Program-made: the position numbers and the translations under genes
In this document: positions 62,859-64,000 of the stretch, one piece after another
Layout: each line of letters starts with the position of its first letter
Position numbering within the stretch: position 1 is the first letter of the stretch
The notes under the pieces: model-generated
Seen by the model: only the letters and a program-made list of their open reading frames with translations
The model's database searches: none
What the model was told of the DNA's origin: nothing
Assembly (NCBI RefSeq): GCF_035917575.1
Contig: NZ_CP109090.1
Coordinates: forward strand, 2,666,001-2,730,000
Direction of reading: 5' to 3'
Length of the DNA: 64,000 nucleotides
Origin: Streptomyces sp. NBC_01788
GTDB lineage: Bacteria > Actinomycetota > Actinomycetes > Streptomycetales > Streptomycetaceae

Positions 62859-64000
62859 ATGACCATCGCACCTGCCGAGGGCGTCGTCACGCTCCCGGAC
62901 GACCCCTTCTCCCCGGCGAACATCGCGGACCCCTGTCCGATGCTGACGCGGCTGCGCGAGGCCGGCCCCGTGACCTGGCTGGAGAAGTGCGGCGCGTACG
63001 CGGTCGCCGGCTTCGAGGAGGTCTACGAGGTCCTCACCGACTTCGAGACGTACTGCTCCTCCGGCGGTCTCGGCCCGCGCGACATCCGCGAGGACGCGGG
63101 ATGGCGCCCGCCGAGCATCCTGGAGTCCGACCCGCCGATCCACACGGTCATGCGGCGCGCGCTGACCGGCGTCATCAACCCGGCGACGGTACGGCCGCTG
63201 CGGGAACGTTTCACCGGACCTGCCGAGGAGATCGCCGACGAGCTCGTCGCCCGCCGCGAGTTCGACGTGGTCAAGGACCTGGCGGAGAAGTACCCGCTGC
63301 GAGTCTTCCCCGACGCGGTCGGCATCCCCCAGGAGGGCCGGGAGAACCTGCTGCCCTACGGCAACATGGTCTTCAACGCGTTCGGCCCGCAGAACGAGAT
63401 CTTCGACCTGGCCTTCGCCCACGCCGACGAGCACAGCGCCGCGATCCTGCGCAACTGCGCCCGGGAGAACCTCGACGACACCGGCTTCGGCGCGCGCATC
63501 TGGGACCGCGTGCAGGACGGTCTGATCACCGCCGAACAGGCCGCGCTCCTGGTGCGGGCCCTGCTGTCCGCGGGGGTCGACACCACCGTCTTCGGGATCG
63601 GCAACACCCTCGCCTGCCTGGCGCGTTCGCCCCGGGCCTGGGCGGCACTGCGCGAGGACCCGTCCCTCGCCAAGTTCGCCGTGGACGAGGCGCTGCGCCT
63701 GGAGTCCCCGTTCCAGAAGTTCCACCGGACGACCACGGCGCCAGGCGTGCTGGGCGGCGTCCACATCCCGGCGGGCGCCAAGGTGCTGCTCTTCATCGGC
63801 GCCGCCAACCGCGACCCGCGCAAGTGGGGCGCGAACGCCGACACGTACGACCTGGACCGGCAGGCGTCCGGCCACGTCGCGTTCGGCATGGGACTCCACC
63901 AGTGTGTCGGGCAGCCCATCGCCCGGCTCGAGATCGAGCTCGTACTCAAAGCCCTCGCCGCCCGCGTCGACACGATCGAACTCACCGGCGAGCCGGTCCC
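62859..64000 (+). CDS. Cytochrome P450 (CYP199-like), truncated by the window end
   Basis: 380 residues visible from the ATG at 62859 (AGAGG eight bases upstream); the last part is outside. The I-helix has SAGVDTTVFG (about 237-246), the K-helix EALR (E277, R280), and the haem loop FGMGLHQCVGQ with C349 as the iron ligand. The N-terminus and FHRTTT segment recall CYP199 enzymes, which O-demethylate para-methoxybenzoates. The substrate is inferred. Electrons should come from the reductase encoded just upstream. Confidence 0.93.
   Translation, partial: MTIAPAEGVVTLPDDPFSPANIADPCPMLTRLREAGPVTWLEKCGAYAVAGFEEVYEVLTDFETYCSSGGLGPRDIREDAGWRPPSILESDPPIHTVMRRALTGVINPATVRPLRERFTGPAEEIADELVARREFDVVKDLAEKYPLRVFPDAVGIPQEGRENLLPYGNMVFNAFGPQNEIFDLAFAHADEHSAAILRNCARENLDDTGFGARIWDRVQDGLITAEQAALLVRALLSAGVDTTVFGIGNTLACLARSPRAWAALREDPSLAKFAVDEALRLESPFQKFHRTTTAPGVLGGVHIPAGAKVLLFIGAANRDPRKWGANADTYDLDRQASGHVAFGMGLHQCVGQPIARLEIELVLKALAARVDTIELTGEPV

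Overview
The window is high-GC actinobacterial chromosome, almost certainly Streptomyces. Codon third positions are strongly G/C, GTG starts and GTGA/TGATG overlaps are common, and the order hrdA-like sigma factor - dnaG - dgt - ppdK - glyS - znuACB/zur - uppS - recO - leuA - phoH - ybeY - corC is a Streptomyces core-genome order as I remember it (inference, no search was run). No rRNA, tRNA or CRISPR array was found. Both ends cut genes: an FGGY sugar kinase on the left and a cytochrome P450 on the right.

Layout. 1-6.1 kb: end of a xylulokinase-like gene, a heterodimeric ABC exporter pair, a 248-bp miniature inverted-repeat element and a principal-type sigma factor. 6.2-16 kb: dnaG, an FAD oxidoreductase, dgt (with a dispersed repeat inside its coding sequence), a GC-rich 47-bp-period array, an ElyC/SanA-type membrane protein, a GGCT-fold protein, a secreted M4 protease and an NDH-2-like oxidoreductase followed upstream by an ECF41 sigma gene. 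17-24.1 kb is accessory: two toxin-antitoxin pairs, a WhiJ/abaA-like cluster (ATPase, HTH-DUF5753, DUF397), a winged-helix regulator facing a small membrane protein across a large operator, a GNAT enzyme, and a secreted protein with a class F sortase. 24-39 kb: TSUP permease, ppdK, an LTA-synthase-like sulfatase with an acidic repeat tail, dus, an MFS exporter, an aldo/keto reductase-TetR pair with a 36-bp operator, a GH18 chitinase with DasR-like sites, and glyS. 39-48.5 kb: zinc uptake operon with zur, uppS, recO (5' end duplicated), a class A beta-lactamase, a PTP-like phosphatase, a TerB-like protein, and leuA with a Leu-rich leader peptide. 48.6-55.7 kb: a protealysin-type M4 protease beside its likely emfourin inhibitor, a GH1 beta-glucosidase, phoH-ybeY-corC-MmcQ and a cytidine-deaminase-fold protein without its zinc ligands.

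55.8-64 kb appears to be an inserted catabolic island: SDR, aldehyde dehydrogenase, MBL-fold hydrolase, two DUF202 proteins, an IclR regulator, and a reductase with flavin, NAD and 2Fe-2S domains beside a CYP199-like P450. Three near-identical 17-bp palindromes (consensus TTTCCACTNAGTGGAAA) lie upstream of the SDR, the dehydrogenase operon and the reductase-P450 operon/iclR. This defines a probable IclR regulon, most plausibly for oxidation and O-demethylation of lignin-type aromatics. It is the best candidate here for an undescribed system.

The window is also rich in small repeats: the MITE-like element, hairpin repeats inside genes, 31-, 47- and about 50-bp minisatellites, a partial recO duplication, and many perfect operator-like dyads.
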